From the NCBI GenBank assembly GCA_035509415.1, contig DATJLQ010000118.1, positions 1 through 22,417 of the forward strand: 22,417 nt of DNA. Reading direction: 5' to 3'. The notes beneath the pieces are model-generated. The model searched no databases. It worked only from the letters and a program-made list of their open reading frames with translations, and was not told the DNA's origin. Position 1 is the first letter of the stretch; every line of letters begins with the position of its first letter. This DNA is from DATJLQ01 sp035509415. GTDB taxonomy: Bacteria; Pseudomonadota; Alphaproteobacteria; JACZXZ01. Positions 1 to 6,896 of this stretch are shown one piece after another. A program made the position numbers and the translations under genes.

Positions 1-805
1 CGAGGAGCGCCGGCAAATCCTTGAGCTTCACCATGTTGGGCCCGTCGGAGGGTGCGTTGTCCGGGTCCTGGTGCGTCTCCATGAAGACCGCCGCGACGCC
101 GATCGCGACCGCGGCGCGCGCGAGCACGGCGACGAACTCGCGCTGGCCGCCGCTCGTGGTCCCCTGCCCGCCCGGCTGCTGCACCGAATGGGTCGCATCG
201 AACACGACGGGAAAGCCCGTTTGCGCGAGGATCGGCAACGCGCGCATGTCGGAAACGAGCGTGTTGTAGCCGAACGAGACGCCGCGCTCGGTCAAGAGCA
301 CGTTCTCATTGCCTTCGCCGGTGATCTTGGCGGCGACGTTCGCCATGTCCCAGGGAGCGAGGAACTGGCCCTTCTTGACGTTGACCGCGCGGCCGGTACG
401 CGCGGCCGCGACCAGGAGATCGGTCTGGCGGCAGAGAAAAGCCGGGATTTGCAGGACGTCCGCCGCTTGCGCGACGATCGCGCATTGGCTCGGCTCGTGC
501 ACGTCGGTGAGGACGGGGATGCCGCGCGTCTCGCGTACCTCGGCCAGGATCGGCAAGCTCTCCGAAAGGCCGAGCCCGCGCGCGCTCGCGGCCGAGGTGC
601 GATTGGCCTTGTCGAACGAGGTCTTGTAGATGAGGCCGAGCTTGAGCCTGGCCGCGATCTCGACCAGCGCCTGGGACATCTCGAGCGCATGCTGGCGCGA
701 TTCGAGCGCGCACGGGCCAGCGATGAGCGTCATCGGCAGGTCGTTGCCGATCCTGAGATCGCCAACCTCCACGTGACGGGCTTTGACGGTTCGAGCCTCG
801 GTCAT
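1..805 (-). CDS. kdsA: 3-deoxy-8-phosphooctulonate (KDO-8-P) synthase, 3' end outside the window
   Basis: Condenses phosphoenolpyruvate with arabinose 5-phosphate to KDO 8-phosphate, the cytosolic committed step to the KDO of lipopolysaccharide. The 268 visible residues include GPCALES (30-36), YKTSFDKANR (60-69), DVHE (101-104), ERGVSFGYN, FDATHSVQ and ETHQDP, all KdsA hallmarks. Cys32 sits where metal-dependent enzymes such as Aquifex KdsA have their metal-binding cysteine, while E. coli has asparagine. His206, Glu243 and Asp254 fit the other ligands, so a metal-dependent enzyme is inferred. The family is about 280 residues, so only a few C-terminal residues lie beyond the edge. The start is uncertain: an in-frame ATG at 820 would add five residues, and neither start has a clear ribosome binding site. 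It follows a lipoprotein gene but has its own candidate promoter. Confidence 0.96.
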   Translation of the reverse strand, partial: MTEARTVKARHVEVGDLRIGNDLPMTLIAGPCALESRQHALEMSQALVEIAARLKLGLIYKTSFDKANRTSAASARGLGLSESLPILAEVRETRGIPVLTDVHEPSQCAIVAQAADVLQIPAFLCRQTDLLVAAARTGRAVNVKKGQFLAPWDMANVAAKITGEGNENVLLTERGVSFGYNTLVSDMRALPILAQTGFPVVFDATHSVQQPGGQGTTSGGQREFVAVLARAAVAIGVAAVFMETHQDPDNAPSDGPNMVKLKDLPALL

Positions 806-842
806 CGGATCGCGTGCCATCCTGTGCGCTGGCGCCGGTGCG

Positions 843-860
843 ACCTCGGCCAGCCGAGGT
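843..860. repeat. Perfect inverted repeat in the kdsA 5' leader
   Basis: ACCTCGGC and GCCGAGGT (8-bp arms) are separated by only CA. It lies downstream of the candidate kdsA promoter and 23-38 bp before the possible start codons. There is no T-tract on either strand, so a classical terminator is unlikely. A protein-binding palindrome or leader hairpin is possible. Confidence 0.6.
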
Positions 861-875
861 GCGGCGCGCGGCACG

Positions 876-904
876 CCTATAGCACCCGGCCCCGCCGATC
901 ACAA
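876..904 (-). promoter_or_regulatory. Candidate sigma70-type promoter of kdsA
   Basis: On the minus strand TTGTGA (899-904) is followed after exactly 17 bp by TATAGG (876-881). Each hexamer matches the consensus at four of six positions. It sits between the lipoprotein stop and kdsA. Prediction by eye only. Confidence 0.4.
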
Positions 905-956
905 CGGTTTGGCAGTTTGGGGCTCGGCAAGGCGGGGCTCGGCCGCGCGCGGGACG

Positions 957-1499
957 CTAGCCCTTGGCGCCGTCCTCGGGCGTCACCTTGTACCAGAAGA
1001 CCGACGGATAGCCCTGCTCGTCGAGCGGCAGGACCTGGTCGACCACCACCGCCTTCCCGCCGCGGCAGCGCCATTCATAGACCGTGGCATGGCCGGTCGC
1101 GACCGCGGGCACGGTCTCGCCGTTGGGATTGGCGTCGCAATAGGCCACGGCCGCCGGGGTCGGCACCTTGCTCGTGTCGCCCTTGCTGTCGCAGGGGATG
1201 TTGGCGCCCACGGTGCAGGCCATGACGTAGCCGTCGGCGCAGCGCCAGACCGCGTGGCTGAACGGCTCGAGGGGCGCGTCGGGCGCCGCTCCGGTCTCTT
1301 TCCTGAGCGCGCGCGCCATCCAGTCCGGCACGGCCGGGCCGGTATAGCGCTTGTCCGGCTTGTCGAGGGTGACGACCGCGTTGCAATAGGCCGCCGGGTC
1401 CGCATAAGTGCCCGGCCGCTGATAAGGCGTCTGGCTGGTGCACGCGACCAAAGCCGCGATGCCCAGCAACAGAAGGCCTACGGCGACGATGCCCCGCAT
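957..1499 (-). CDS. Cysteine-rich putative lipoprotein, unknown function
   Basis: A 180-residue protein with a lipoprotein signal peptide: hydrophobic residues 4-19 and lipobox LVAC with the acylated cysteine at position 20. The mature part has six further cysteines (39, 87, 95, 103, 121, 145), an even number compatible with three disulfides in the periplasm. No catalytic motif is recognised. The ATG at 1499 has GGGAG about 8 bases upstream. The gene lies 121 bp after pyrG on the same strand and before kdsA, so it may be co-transcribed with pyrG. The n-region has only one arginine, short but acceptable. It cannot be assigned to a named family from sequence alone. Confidence 0.8.
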   Translation of the reverse strand: MRGIVAVGLLLLGIAALVACTSQTPYQRPGTYADPAAYCNAVVTLDKPDKRYTGPAVPDWMARALRKETGAAPDAPLEPFSHAVWRCADGYVMACTVGANIPCDSKGDTSKVPTPAAVAYCDANPNGETVPAVATGHATVYEWRCRGGKAVVVDQVLPLDEQGYPSVFWYKVTPEDGAKG

Positions 1500-1620
1500 G
1501 TCGTGGCTCCCGTTCCCGTGCGCCTATTCGCGCCACCGGCGCGTCCCCCCAACGGAACGGCCGAATGTGTCAGTTATACCAGCCCTAGTGGGATTTGCGC
1601 CAGTCTCGACGAGGCACGGG

Positions 1621-3249
1621 TCAAACGAGGCGGGACTGGGCGACTGCGGCCTGGATGAAGGACGCGAACAGGGGGTGGGGGTCGAGGGGCTTGGATTTGA
1701 GCTCGGGGTGGAATTGGACGCCCACGAACCAGGGATGCTCGGGGATTTCGACGATTTCCGGCAGCTCGCCGTCGGGCGACATGCCGGAGAAGCGCAGGCC
1801 CGCGCGCTCGAGCTGGGGCTTGTAGTTGATGTTGACCTCGTAGCGGTGGCGATGGCGCTCGCTGATCGCGTCCACCGCATAGGCGTCGTGCACCCGGCTC
1901 CCCTTGGCGAGCACGCAATCGTAGGCGCCCAAGCGCATGGTGCCGCCGAGATTGCCGCCCGCGCGCCGCTTCTCGAGCACGTTGCCGCGCATCCACTCGG
2001 TCATGAGCCCGACCACCGGGTGTTGGGCCGGGCCGAACTCGGTCGAGCCCGCGCCCTCGAGGCCGGCGACGTGGCGCGCGACCTCGATCACCGCCATCTG
2101 CATGCCGAAGCAAATGCCGAAATAGGGCACCTTGCGCTCGCGCGCGAAGCGCGCCGCCTGGATCTTGCCCTCCGAGCCGCGCTCGCCGAAGCCGCCGGGA
2201 ACGAGAATCCCGTTGACGCCCTCGAGATGGTTGATCGTGTCCGGGCGCTCGAAAATCTCGGAATCGATCCAATTCATGTTGACGCGCACGTGGTTCGAGA
2301 CGCCGCCATGGCTGAGCGCCTCCGAGAGCGACTTGTAGGCGTCGAGCAGGTGCGTGTACTTCCCCACCACCGCGATGGTGACTTCGCCCTCGGGCTTCCG
2401 GATGCGCTCGACCAGATTGTGCCACGGCTCGAGCGCCGGCTCGTTCGCGGGCGCGATGCGGAAATGCCGGATCACCTGGGTGTCGAAACCCTCGGCGTGG
2501 TAGCGCAACGGAACTTCGTAGATGGTCTCGGAATCGAGCGCCGGGACCACGCACTCCTCGCGCACGTTGCAGAAGAGCGCGATCTTGCGGCGCTCGCCCG
2601 CCGGGATCGGCCGCTCGCTGCGGCACAGGATGATGTCGGGCTTGATGCCGACGCTCTGGAGCTCCTTGACCGAATGCTGGGTCGGCTTGGTCTTGAGCTC
2701 GTGCGAGCCCGGGATGTAGGGCACCAGGGTCAGGTGCACGAACATGCTGCGCTCGGGCCCGAGCTCGTTGCCGAGCTGGCGGATCGCCTCGAGGAACGGC
2801 AGCCCCTCGATGTCGCCCACCGTGCCGCCGATCTCGCACAGCACGAAGTCGGCCCCACCCGCATCCGCGAGGACGAACTCCTTGATCGCATCGGTGATGT
2901 GGGGGATCACCTGGACGGTGGCGCCGAGGTAATCGCCGCGCCGCTCGCGCGCGATCACGTCGGAATAGATGCGGCCCGTCGTGATGTTGTCGCTCTTGCG
3001 CGAGGGAACGCCGGTGAAGCGCTCGTAATGGCCGAGGTCGAGGTCGGTCTCGGCACCGTCGTCGGTGACGTAGACCTCGCCGTGCTGGTACGGGCTCATG
3101 GTGCCCGGATCGACGTTGATGTAGGGATCGAGCTTGCGCAGGCGGACGGTGAACCCGCGCGCCTGGAGCAGCGCGCCGAGCGCCGCCGATGCCAAGCCCT
3201 TACCCAGTGAGGAGACCACGCCGCCGGTAATGAAGATGTACCGCTGCAT
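1621..3249 (-). CDS. pyrG: CTP synthase (glutamine-hydrolysing)
   Basis: Makes CTP from UTP, ATP and glutamine, the last step of de novo pyrimidine nucleotide synthesis. It is 542 residues, the usual full length. The N-terminal synthetase domain opens with the nucleotide-binding stretch GGVVSSLGKG (9-18), followed by DPYINVDPGTM (41-51) and EIGGTVGDIE (139-148). The C-terminal class I glutamine amidotransferase domain has PGGFG (351-355), the nucleophile Cys380 in GICFGMQ, and the dyad His514/Glu516 in QFHPE. No key residue is missing. It lies 90 bp downstream of secG on the same strand. A perfect TATAAT lies only 8 bp upstream of the ATG, so the message may have almost no leader. Confidence 0.98.
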   Translation of the reverse strand: MQRYIFITGGVVSSLGKGLASAALGALLQARGFTVRLRKLDPYINVDPGTMSPYQHGEVYVTDDGAETDLDLGHYERFTGVPSRKSDNITTGRIYSDVIARERRGDYLGATVQVIPHITDAIKEFVLADAGGADFVLCEIGGTVGDIEGLPFLEAIRQLGNELGPERSMFVHLTLVPYIPGSHELKTKPTQHSVKELQSVGIKPDIILCRSERPIPAGERRKIALFCNVREECVVPALDSETIYEVPLRYHAEGFDTQVIRHFRIAPANEPALEPWHNLVERIRKPEGEVTIAVVGKYTHLLDAYKSLSEALSHGGVSNHVRVNMNWIDSEIFERPDTINHLEGVNGILVPGGFGERGSEGKIQAARFARERKVPYFGICFGMQMAVIEVARHVAGLEGAGSTEFGPAQHPVVGLMTEWMRGNVLEKRRAGGNLGGTMRLGAYDCVLAKGSRVHDAYAVDAISERHRHRYEVNINYKPQLERAGLRFSGMSPDGELPEIVEIPEHPWFVGVQFHPELKSKPLDPHPLFASFIQAAVAQSRLV

Positions 3250-3257
3250 GGGCCACC

Positions 3258-3285
3258 ATTATAGCCCTGCGTGCCGCGAAGCCAA
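3258..3285 (-). promoter_or_regulatory. Candidate pyrG promoter, nearly leaderless
   Basis: Minus-strand TTGGCT (3280-3285), a 16-bp spacer and a perfect TATAAT (3258-3263). The pyrG ATG begins 8 bases after the -10 box, so initiation at the usual 6-8 bases would give a leader of zero to two bases. No Shine-Dalgarno fits in this space. Confidence 0.55.
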
Positions 3286-3339
3286 ACGGAAAGACGCGGC
3301 GCGCGCGCCGGGACTCCGAAATAATGGGCTTGACTCGAC

Positions 3340-3717
3340 CTACTGCCCGATGGGTGCCTTGGGCACCGCCGGAGCGGCCGGAACGGCGGGATTCGCGGGC
3401 TTCGCGGGTGCTTGAGTCGGCGTTGCCGGCGTCTTCGCGGGTGCCGAGCTCGAGGCGGGCTGATCCAGAATCGAATGGCTGACATTCGATTGACGCGTCG
3501 CGAGGATCGCGAGCGTCAAGCTCGTCACCATGAAGGCCGCGGCGAGGATCGCGGTCGTGCGCGTGAGCAGGTTCGCCGCCCCGCGCCCGGTCATGAAGCC
3601 GCCCATGCCGCCGCCGCCGCCGATGCCCAACGCGCCGCCCTCGCTGCGCTGGAGGAGGACGACCGCGATGAGCGCGATCGCGAGAAGAATATGAATGACC
3701 AGAATGACCGCGTGCAT
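3340..3717 (-). CDS. secG: Preprotein translocase subunit SecG
   Basis: Small inner-membrane subunit that assists SecYE during export. The 125-residue product has two membrane helices (about 4-22 and 52-73). Between them is the SecG signature LLQRSEGGALG, then a glycine-rich loop and FMTGRGAANLLTRTTAILA. Residues after about 80 form an alanine/proline-rich tail, common in alphaproteobacterial SecG. The start at 3717 (MHAVILV) was chosen because the protein there begins with the first helix. The frame stays open upstream to 3807, but that part is encoded by a tandem repeat and is not SecG-like. AGGAAAG lies upstream of the ATG with somewhat long spacing. Neighbours are tpiA upstream and pyrG downstream, same strand. 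Confidence 0.94.
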   Translation of the reverse strand: MHAVILVIHILLAIALIAVVLLQRSEGGALGIGGGGGMGGFMTGRGAANLLTRTTAILAAAFMVTSLTLAILATRQSNVSHSILDQPASSSAPAKTPATPTQAPAKPANPAVPAAPAVPKAPIGQ

Positions 3718-3737
3718 CGATTGCCGACTTTCCTGCG

Positions 3738-3801
3738 CTTGAATTGGGCCACTCTCGAATTGGCCCGCACTCGAATTAGCCCGCATTTGATTTAGGCGGA
3801 C
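3738..3801. repeat. Four tandem copies of a 16-bp unit upstream of secG
   Basis: Units at 3738-3753, 3754-3769, 3770-3785 and 3786-3801. Units 2 and 3 read CTCGAATTGGCCCGCA and CTCGAATTAGCCCGCA, one mismatch. Unit 1 (CTTGAATTGGGCCACT) and unit 4 (TTTGATTTAGGCGGAC) are more diverged. The array ends 20 bp upstream of the secG ATG, so it lies in the secG leader or promoter. Confidence 0.9.
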
Positions 3802-3889
3802 GCCCAAGGCCGTCCCCGAGACCGCCCGTGAGGCGCTAGACCTGCCGGGTATTTAATGCGTCCGGGCGCCCGGCGCCAGAGCCAATTGC

Positions 3890-4660
3890 CTAGGGTGCCG
3901 CTTGGACGATGGCCCAGAATTGGACCGCATCGAGGCTGGCACCGCCCACCAGCGCCCCGTCCACGTCCGGGACGCGTAGGATGATCGCGGCGTTCTCCGC
4001 CTTGACCGAGCCGCCATAGAGGATGCGTTGCGCCGCCGGGTCCGCGACCGTGTTCGAGAGGCAGGTCCGGATGAACCCGTGCATGGCGGCAATCTCGGCC
4101 TCGCTCGGCGTGCGCCCGGAGCCGATCGCCCACACGGGCTCGTAGGCGACGACGAGGGCATTCGCCTCCGCAAGCGGCGGGAGCGAGCCCGCGAGCTGGC
4201 GCGCGACCGCGATCTCGGCCTTGCCCGCGCGGCGCTCGGCCTCGCTCTCGCCGACGCAAATCAGCGGCACGAGCCCCGCGGCGATCGCCGCCGCAGCCTT
4301 GGCGCGCACCGCCGCGTCGGTCTCGCCATGGTCCGCGCGACGCTCCGAATGGCCCAGGATCACGTAGCGGCAGCCCGCGTCCTTGAGCATCGCCGCCGAC
4401 ACGTCTCCGGTATGCGCACCCGATTGCGCCGCGTGGCAATCCTGGCCGCCGAGGGCGATGGCACTGCCCGCGAGCTTCCAGGCGACGCGGGCGATGAGGG
4501 TCGCGGGCGGGAAGACGGCCACCTCGGCGCGCGGCGCGGGCCCCGCTGCGAGCTTCGCGCGCAACGCGTCCGCGAGGGCAATGCCGTCGACCGCACCTGG
4601 TGCCGCGGCACCGAGGCCGTTCATTTTCCAATTTCCGGCGATGAGAGCGCGTCGTGCCAT
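3890..4660 (-). CDS. tpiA: Triosephosphate isomerase
   Basis: Interconverts dihydroxyacetone phosphate and glyceraldehyde 3-phosphate in glycolysis and gluconeogenesis. The 256-residue length is typical. Catalytic residues are all present: Asn10 and Lys12 in GNWKMN, His104 in ILGHSERR, and Glu174 in AYEPVWAIG. The phosphate-binding YGGSVK (215-220) and GALVGGASL (235-243) are intact. The ATG at 4660 was chosen because MARRALIAGNWK is the normal N-terminus. The frame remains open to 4903, but the extension resembles nothing in the family. It is transcribed away from ppiD. A 12-bp palindrome, CCGGGCGCCCGG (3862-3873), lies just past its stop without a clear T-tract, so I do not call it a terminator. 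Confidence 0.97.
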   Translation of the reverse strand: MARRALIAGNWKMNGLGAAAPGAVDGIALADALRAKLAAGPAPRAEVAVFPPATLIARVAWKLAGSAIALGGQDCHAAQSGAHTGDVSAAMLKDAGCRYVILGHSERRADHGETDAAVRAKAAAAIAAGLVPLICVGESEAERRAGKAEIAVARQLAGSLPPLAEANALVVAYEPVWAIGSGRTPSEAEIAAMHGFIRTCLSNTVADPAAQRILYGGSVKAENAAIILRVPDVDGALVGGASLDAVQFWAIVQAAP

Positions 4661-4841
4661 CTCGGGCCTATCGGGGATCGGGCCGTGCGGTAAGGAGCGC
4701 AAGGAGCGTATGGGCGCGCGCCTCGCGCGTGCTGCCGCGCGGTCCGTGGCTTCCTTAACACAAGCGCCGGCCTCAAGGCCAGACGAGGGCGGCACGCGCG
4801 CCGATCGACCCATCGAGCGCCGCGCAAGCGGGATTCCCCAG

Positions 4842-4870
4842 TTGCCCGCGCCGGAGCCCGCTTCTATGAT
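4842..4870 (+). promoter_or_regulatory. Candidate promoter of ppiD-trpE
   Basis: TTGCCC (4842-4847), 17-bp spacer, TATGAT (4865-4870): four and five of six consensus matches. It would give a leader of about 74 bases before the ppiD ATG at 4951. It lies in the divergent gap between tpiA and ppiD. Confidence 0.5.
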
Positions 4871-4950
4871 GCGCCCGCCGTCGCTCGAGCGCGGCTCGCG
4901 CACGGCGTTAAGCCCAGGATGTCAACGATTTAGCCGAAAGTCCTTCGACC

Positions 4951-6849
4951 ATGGCCGAGAAGCCGAAGCTCACCCCCAGAATGATCATGGCGCGCGTCGT
5001 GGTCGGCGTGCTGTTCAGCCTGCTGATCCTGAGCTTCGCGATCTGGGGCATTGGCCCGATCTTCCGCGAGAGCGGCCATTACCGGCCGGTGGCCGAGATC
5101 GGCTCGGTCGACATCACGCCGCAGCAGTTCCAGGAGCAGTATCGGCGCGAGGTCACCCGCATCCAGAACTCGCTCCAGACCACGCTCGACGCCGATCGCG
5201 CGCGCCAGCTCAGGATCCCCGAGCGCGTGATCCAGCAAATGGTGGGCCGGACCCTCTTCGACCTCGCCGCGCGCGACGCGGGCGTCGCGGTGAGCGACGC
5301 GGTCGTGCGCGCCTCCATCGTCGACAATCCCAATTTCCGCAACGCCAAGGGCGAGTTCGACCGCAATCTGTTCGAGAACCTGCTCTACAACGCGGGCTAC
5401 AGCGAGGACCAGTTCGTGGCGCTCGCGCGGCGCGACCTCGCGCGCGCCCAGGTGACCGACGCGGTCACCGCCGGCGTCGCCGTGCCGCCGGAGCTCGCCG
5501 ACATCCTGTTCCGCTACCAGTTCGAGCGCCGCACGGCGCAGATCCTGGTCGTGAACGCCGATTCGGTCACCGACATCCCGACCCCGACCGACGCCGAGCT
5601 CGACGCGTTCCGCAAGGACCACGCGGAGAGCTACACCGCCCCCGAATATCGCGCGGTCACCGCGGTGCTGCTCCAGCCCGCCGAGATCGCGAGCGAGTTC
5701 AAGGTCTCCGACCAGAAGATCCATGACGAGTACCTCTCGCGCATCAACGAGTTCCGCACGCCCGAGGAGCGCACGCTGCGCCAGATGGTGCTGCCCGACG
5801 AGGCGGCGGCGAAACGCGCCGAGACGCTTCTCGCCTCGGGCCTGCCCTTCGACCAGGTCTCGACCCAGGTGAGCGGCAAGGCGCCGGTCGATCTCGGCAC
5901 CGTGAAGCCGGGCGACATCGCCAACGACGAGCTGGGCAAGGCCGCTTTCGCGTTGAAGCTCGGCGCCGCGAGCGCGCCCATCCAGGATCCGCTCGGCTGG
6001 CACATTCTCCAGGTCACCAACATCGTGCCGAGCAAGACCGAGCCCTTCGATGCGGTGAAGGACAAGCTGCGTCACGACCTCCAGATGCGCGCCGCGGGCG
6101 ACGCGATCTACGATCTCGGCAACAAGCTCCAGGATACGCTCGGCAGCGGCGCCTCGCTCGAGGCCGCGGCGAAGAAGCTCAACGTGAAGCTCGTCAAGGT
6201 CGCAGCGATCGACGACAAGGGCCTCGGCCCCGACGGGAAGCCGGTCCCCGGCATTCCCGACAGCGCCAAGTTCGTCTCGACCGCGTTCGCGTCCCCCACC
6301 GGCCAGGAGAGCGACCTGATCGACGACGGCCATGGCGGCTTCTTCATCCTGCGCGTCGACAGTGTCACGCCGAGCCATCTGCGCCCGCTCGCCGAGGTGC
6401 GCGACAAGGTGCTCGCCGATTGGCGCGCGACCCAGCGCGACAAGGCGGCCGACAAGCTCGCGGCCGACCTCCTGGCCAAGGCCAAGGGCGGGACGAGCCT
6501 CGAGGCGCTCGCGCGCGCCGGCAACTACAAGCTCGCGACCACGAACCCGTTCCTGCGTACCGGCCAGGGCGCCGACCAGGTGCTGCCGCCGGCCCTGGTC
6601 GCGGCGCTCTTCTCGGCCCATGTGGGCGAGGTCGCGATGGCGGCCGAGCCCGGAGGTGCGGTGATCGGAAAGCTGACCGCGGTCGAGCCCGCCGACCGGA
6701 AGACCGAGCCCAACGTGGTCGACCAGCTCCACGACCGCCTCCTCGGCTCGCTCGGCGCGGATCTGCTCAACGATTTCGCCGACGCGCTGCAGAAGCAGTA
6801 CGGCGTCAAGATCAACAGCGACATGCTCGATTCGCTCGTCGGCTCCTAA
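4951..6849 (+). CDS. ppiD: PpiD-like peptidyl-prolyl isomerase / periplasmic folding chaperone
   Basis: Membrane-anchored chaperone expected to help newly exported proteins fold at the periplasmic exit of the Sec channel. The 632-residue product starts with a short cytoplasmic segment and one membrane helix (about 14-35). A SurA/PpiD-type N-terminal chaperone region follows, with the family feature NPNFRNAKGEFDRNLFENLL (126-145). A parvulin-like domain is at about 272-358 (ERTLRQMVLP through DPLGWHILQV), and a long C-terminal region follows. Length and order match PpiD; isomerase activity is often weak or absent in this family, so chaperone is the safer call. It is immediately followed by trpE (40 bp gap), which makes a shared transcript likely. 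The association with trp genes reflects alphaproteobacterial gene order rather than a role in tryptophan synthesis. Confidence 0.92.
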   Translation: MAEKPKLTPRMIMARVVVGVLFSLLILSFAIWGIGPIFRESGHYRPVAEIGSVDITPQQFQEQYRREVTRIQNSLQTTLDADRARQLRIPERVIQQMVGRTLFDLAARDAGVAVSDAVVRASIVDNPNFRNAKGEFDRNLFENLLYNAGYSEDQFVALARRDLARAQVTDAVTAGVAVPPELADILFRYQFERRTAQILVVNADSVTDIPTPTDAELDAFRKDHAESYTAPEYRAVTAVLLQPAEIASEFKVSDQKIHDEYLSRINEFRTPEERTLRQMVLPDEAAAKRAETLLASGLPFDQVSTQVSGKAPVDLGTVKPGDIANDELGKAAFALKLGAASAPIQDPLGWHILQVTNIVPSKTEPFDAVKDKLRHDLQMRAAGDAIYDLGNKLQDTLGSGASLEAAAKKLNVKLVKVAAIDDKGLGPDGKPVPGIPDSAKFVSTAFASPTGQESDLIDDGHGGFFILRVDSVTPSHLRPLAEVRDKVLADWRATQRDKAADKLAADLLAKAKGGTSLEALARAGNYKLATTNPFLRTGQGADQVLPPALVAALFSAHVGEVAMAAEPGGAVIGKLTAVEPADRKTEPNVVDQLHDRLLGSLGADLLNDFADALQKQYGVKINSDMLDSLVGS

Positions 6850-6855
6850 GCCGCG

Positions 6856-6896
6856 AACGCCGTGCGCTAACGCCCGTGAGCCAACGCCCATGAGCC
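6856..6896. repeat. 14-bp tandem repeat spanning the trpE start codon
   Basis: AACGCCCGTGAGCC (6869-6882) is followed directly by AACGCCCATGAGCC (6883-6896). The single mismatch turns GTG into the trpE ATG. A third degraded copy, AACGCCGTGCGCT, precedes them (6856-6868). The GTG at 6876 opens a five-codon frame whose TGA overlaps the trpE ATG. Confidence 0.85.

Noticed and set aside
1438..3210. A 590-codon open frame on the plus strand opposite pyrG
   Set aside because: pyrG is unmistakable on the other strand; the antisense frame is low-complexity and has no recognisable motif, a common effect of GC-rich third positions.
3862..3873. Perfect palindrome CCGGGCGCCCGG as a tpiA terminator
   Set aside because: No T-tract follows on the minus strand, and such GC palindromes are frequent by chance at this composition.
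6850..6889. A tryptophan attenuator before trpE
   Set aside because: The 40-bp gap has no tryptophan-codon leader peptide and no competing hairpins, and none is visible before trpG.
4930..6891. A 653-codon open frame on the minus strand opposite ppiD
   Set aside because: Its Arg/Ala/Val/Glu-rich product is the antisense shadow of ppiD and has no domain pattern.
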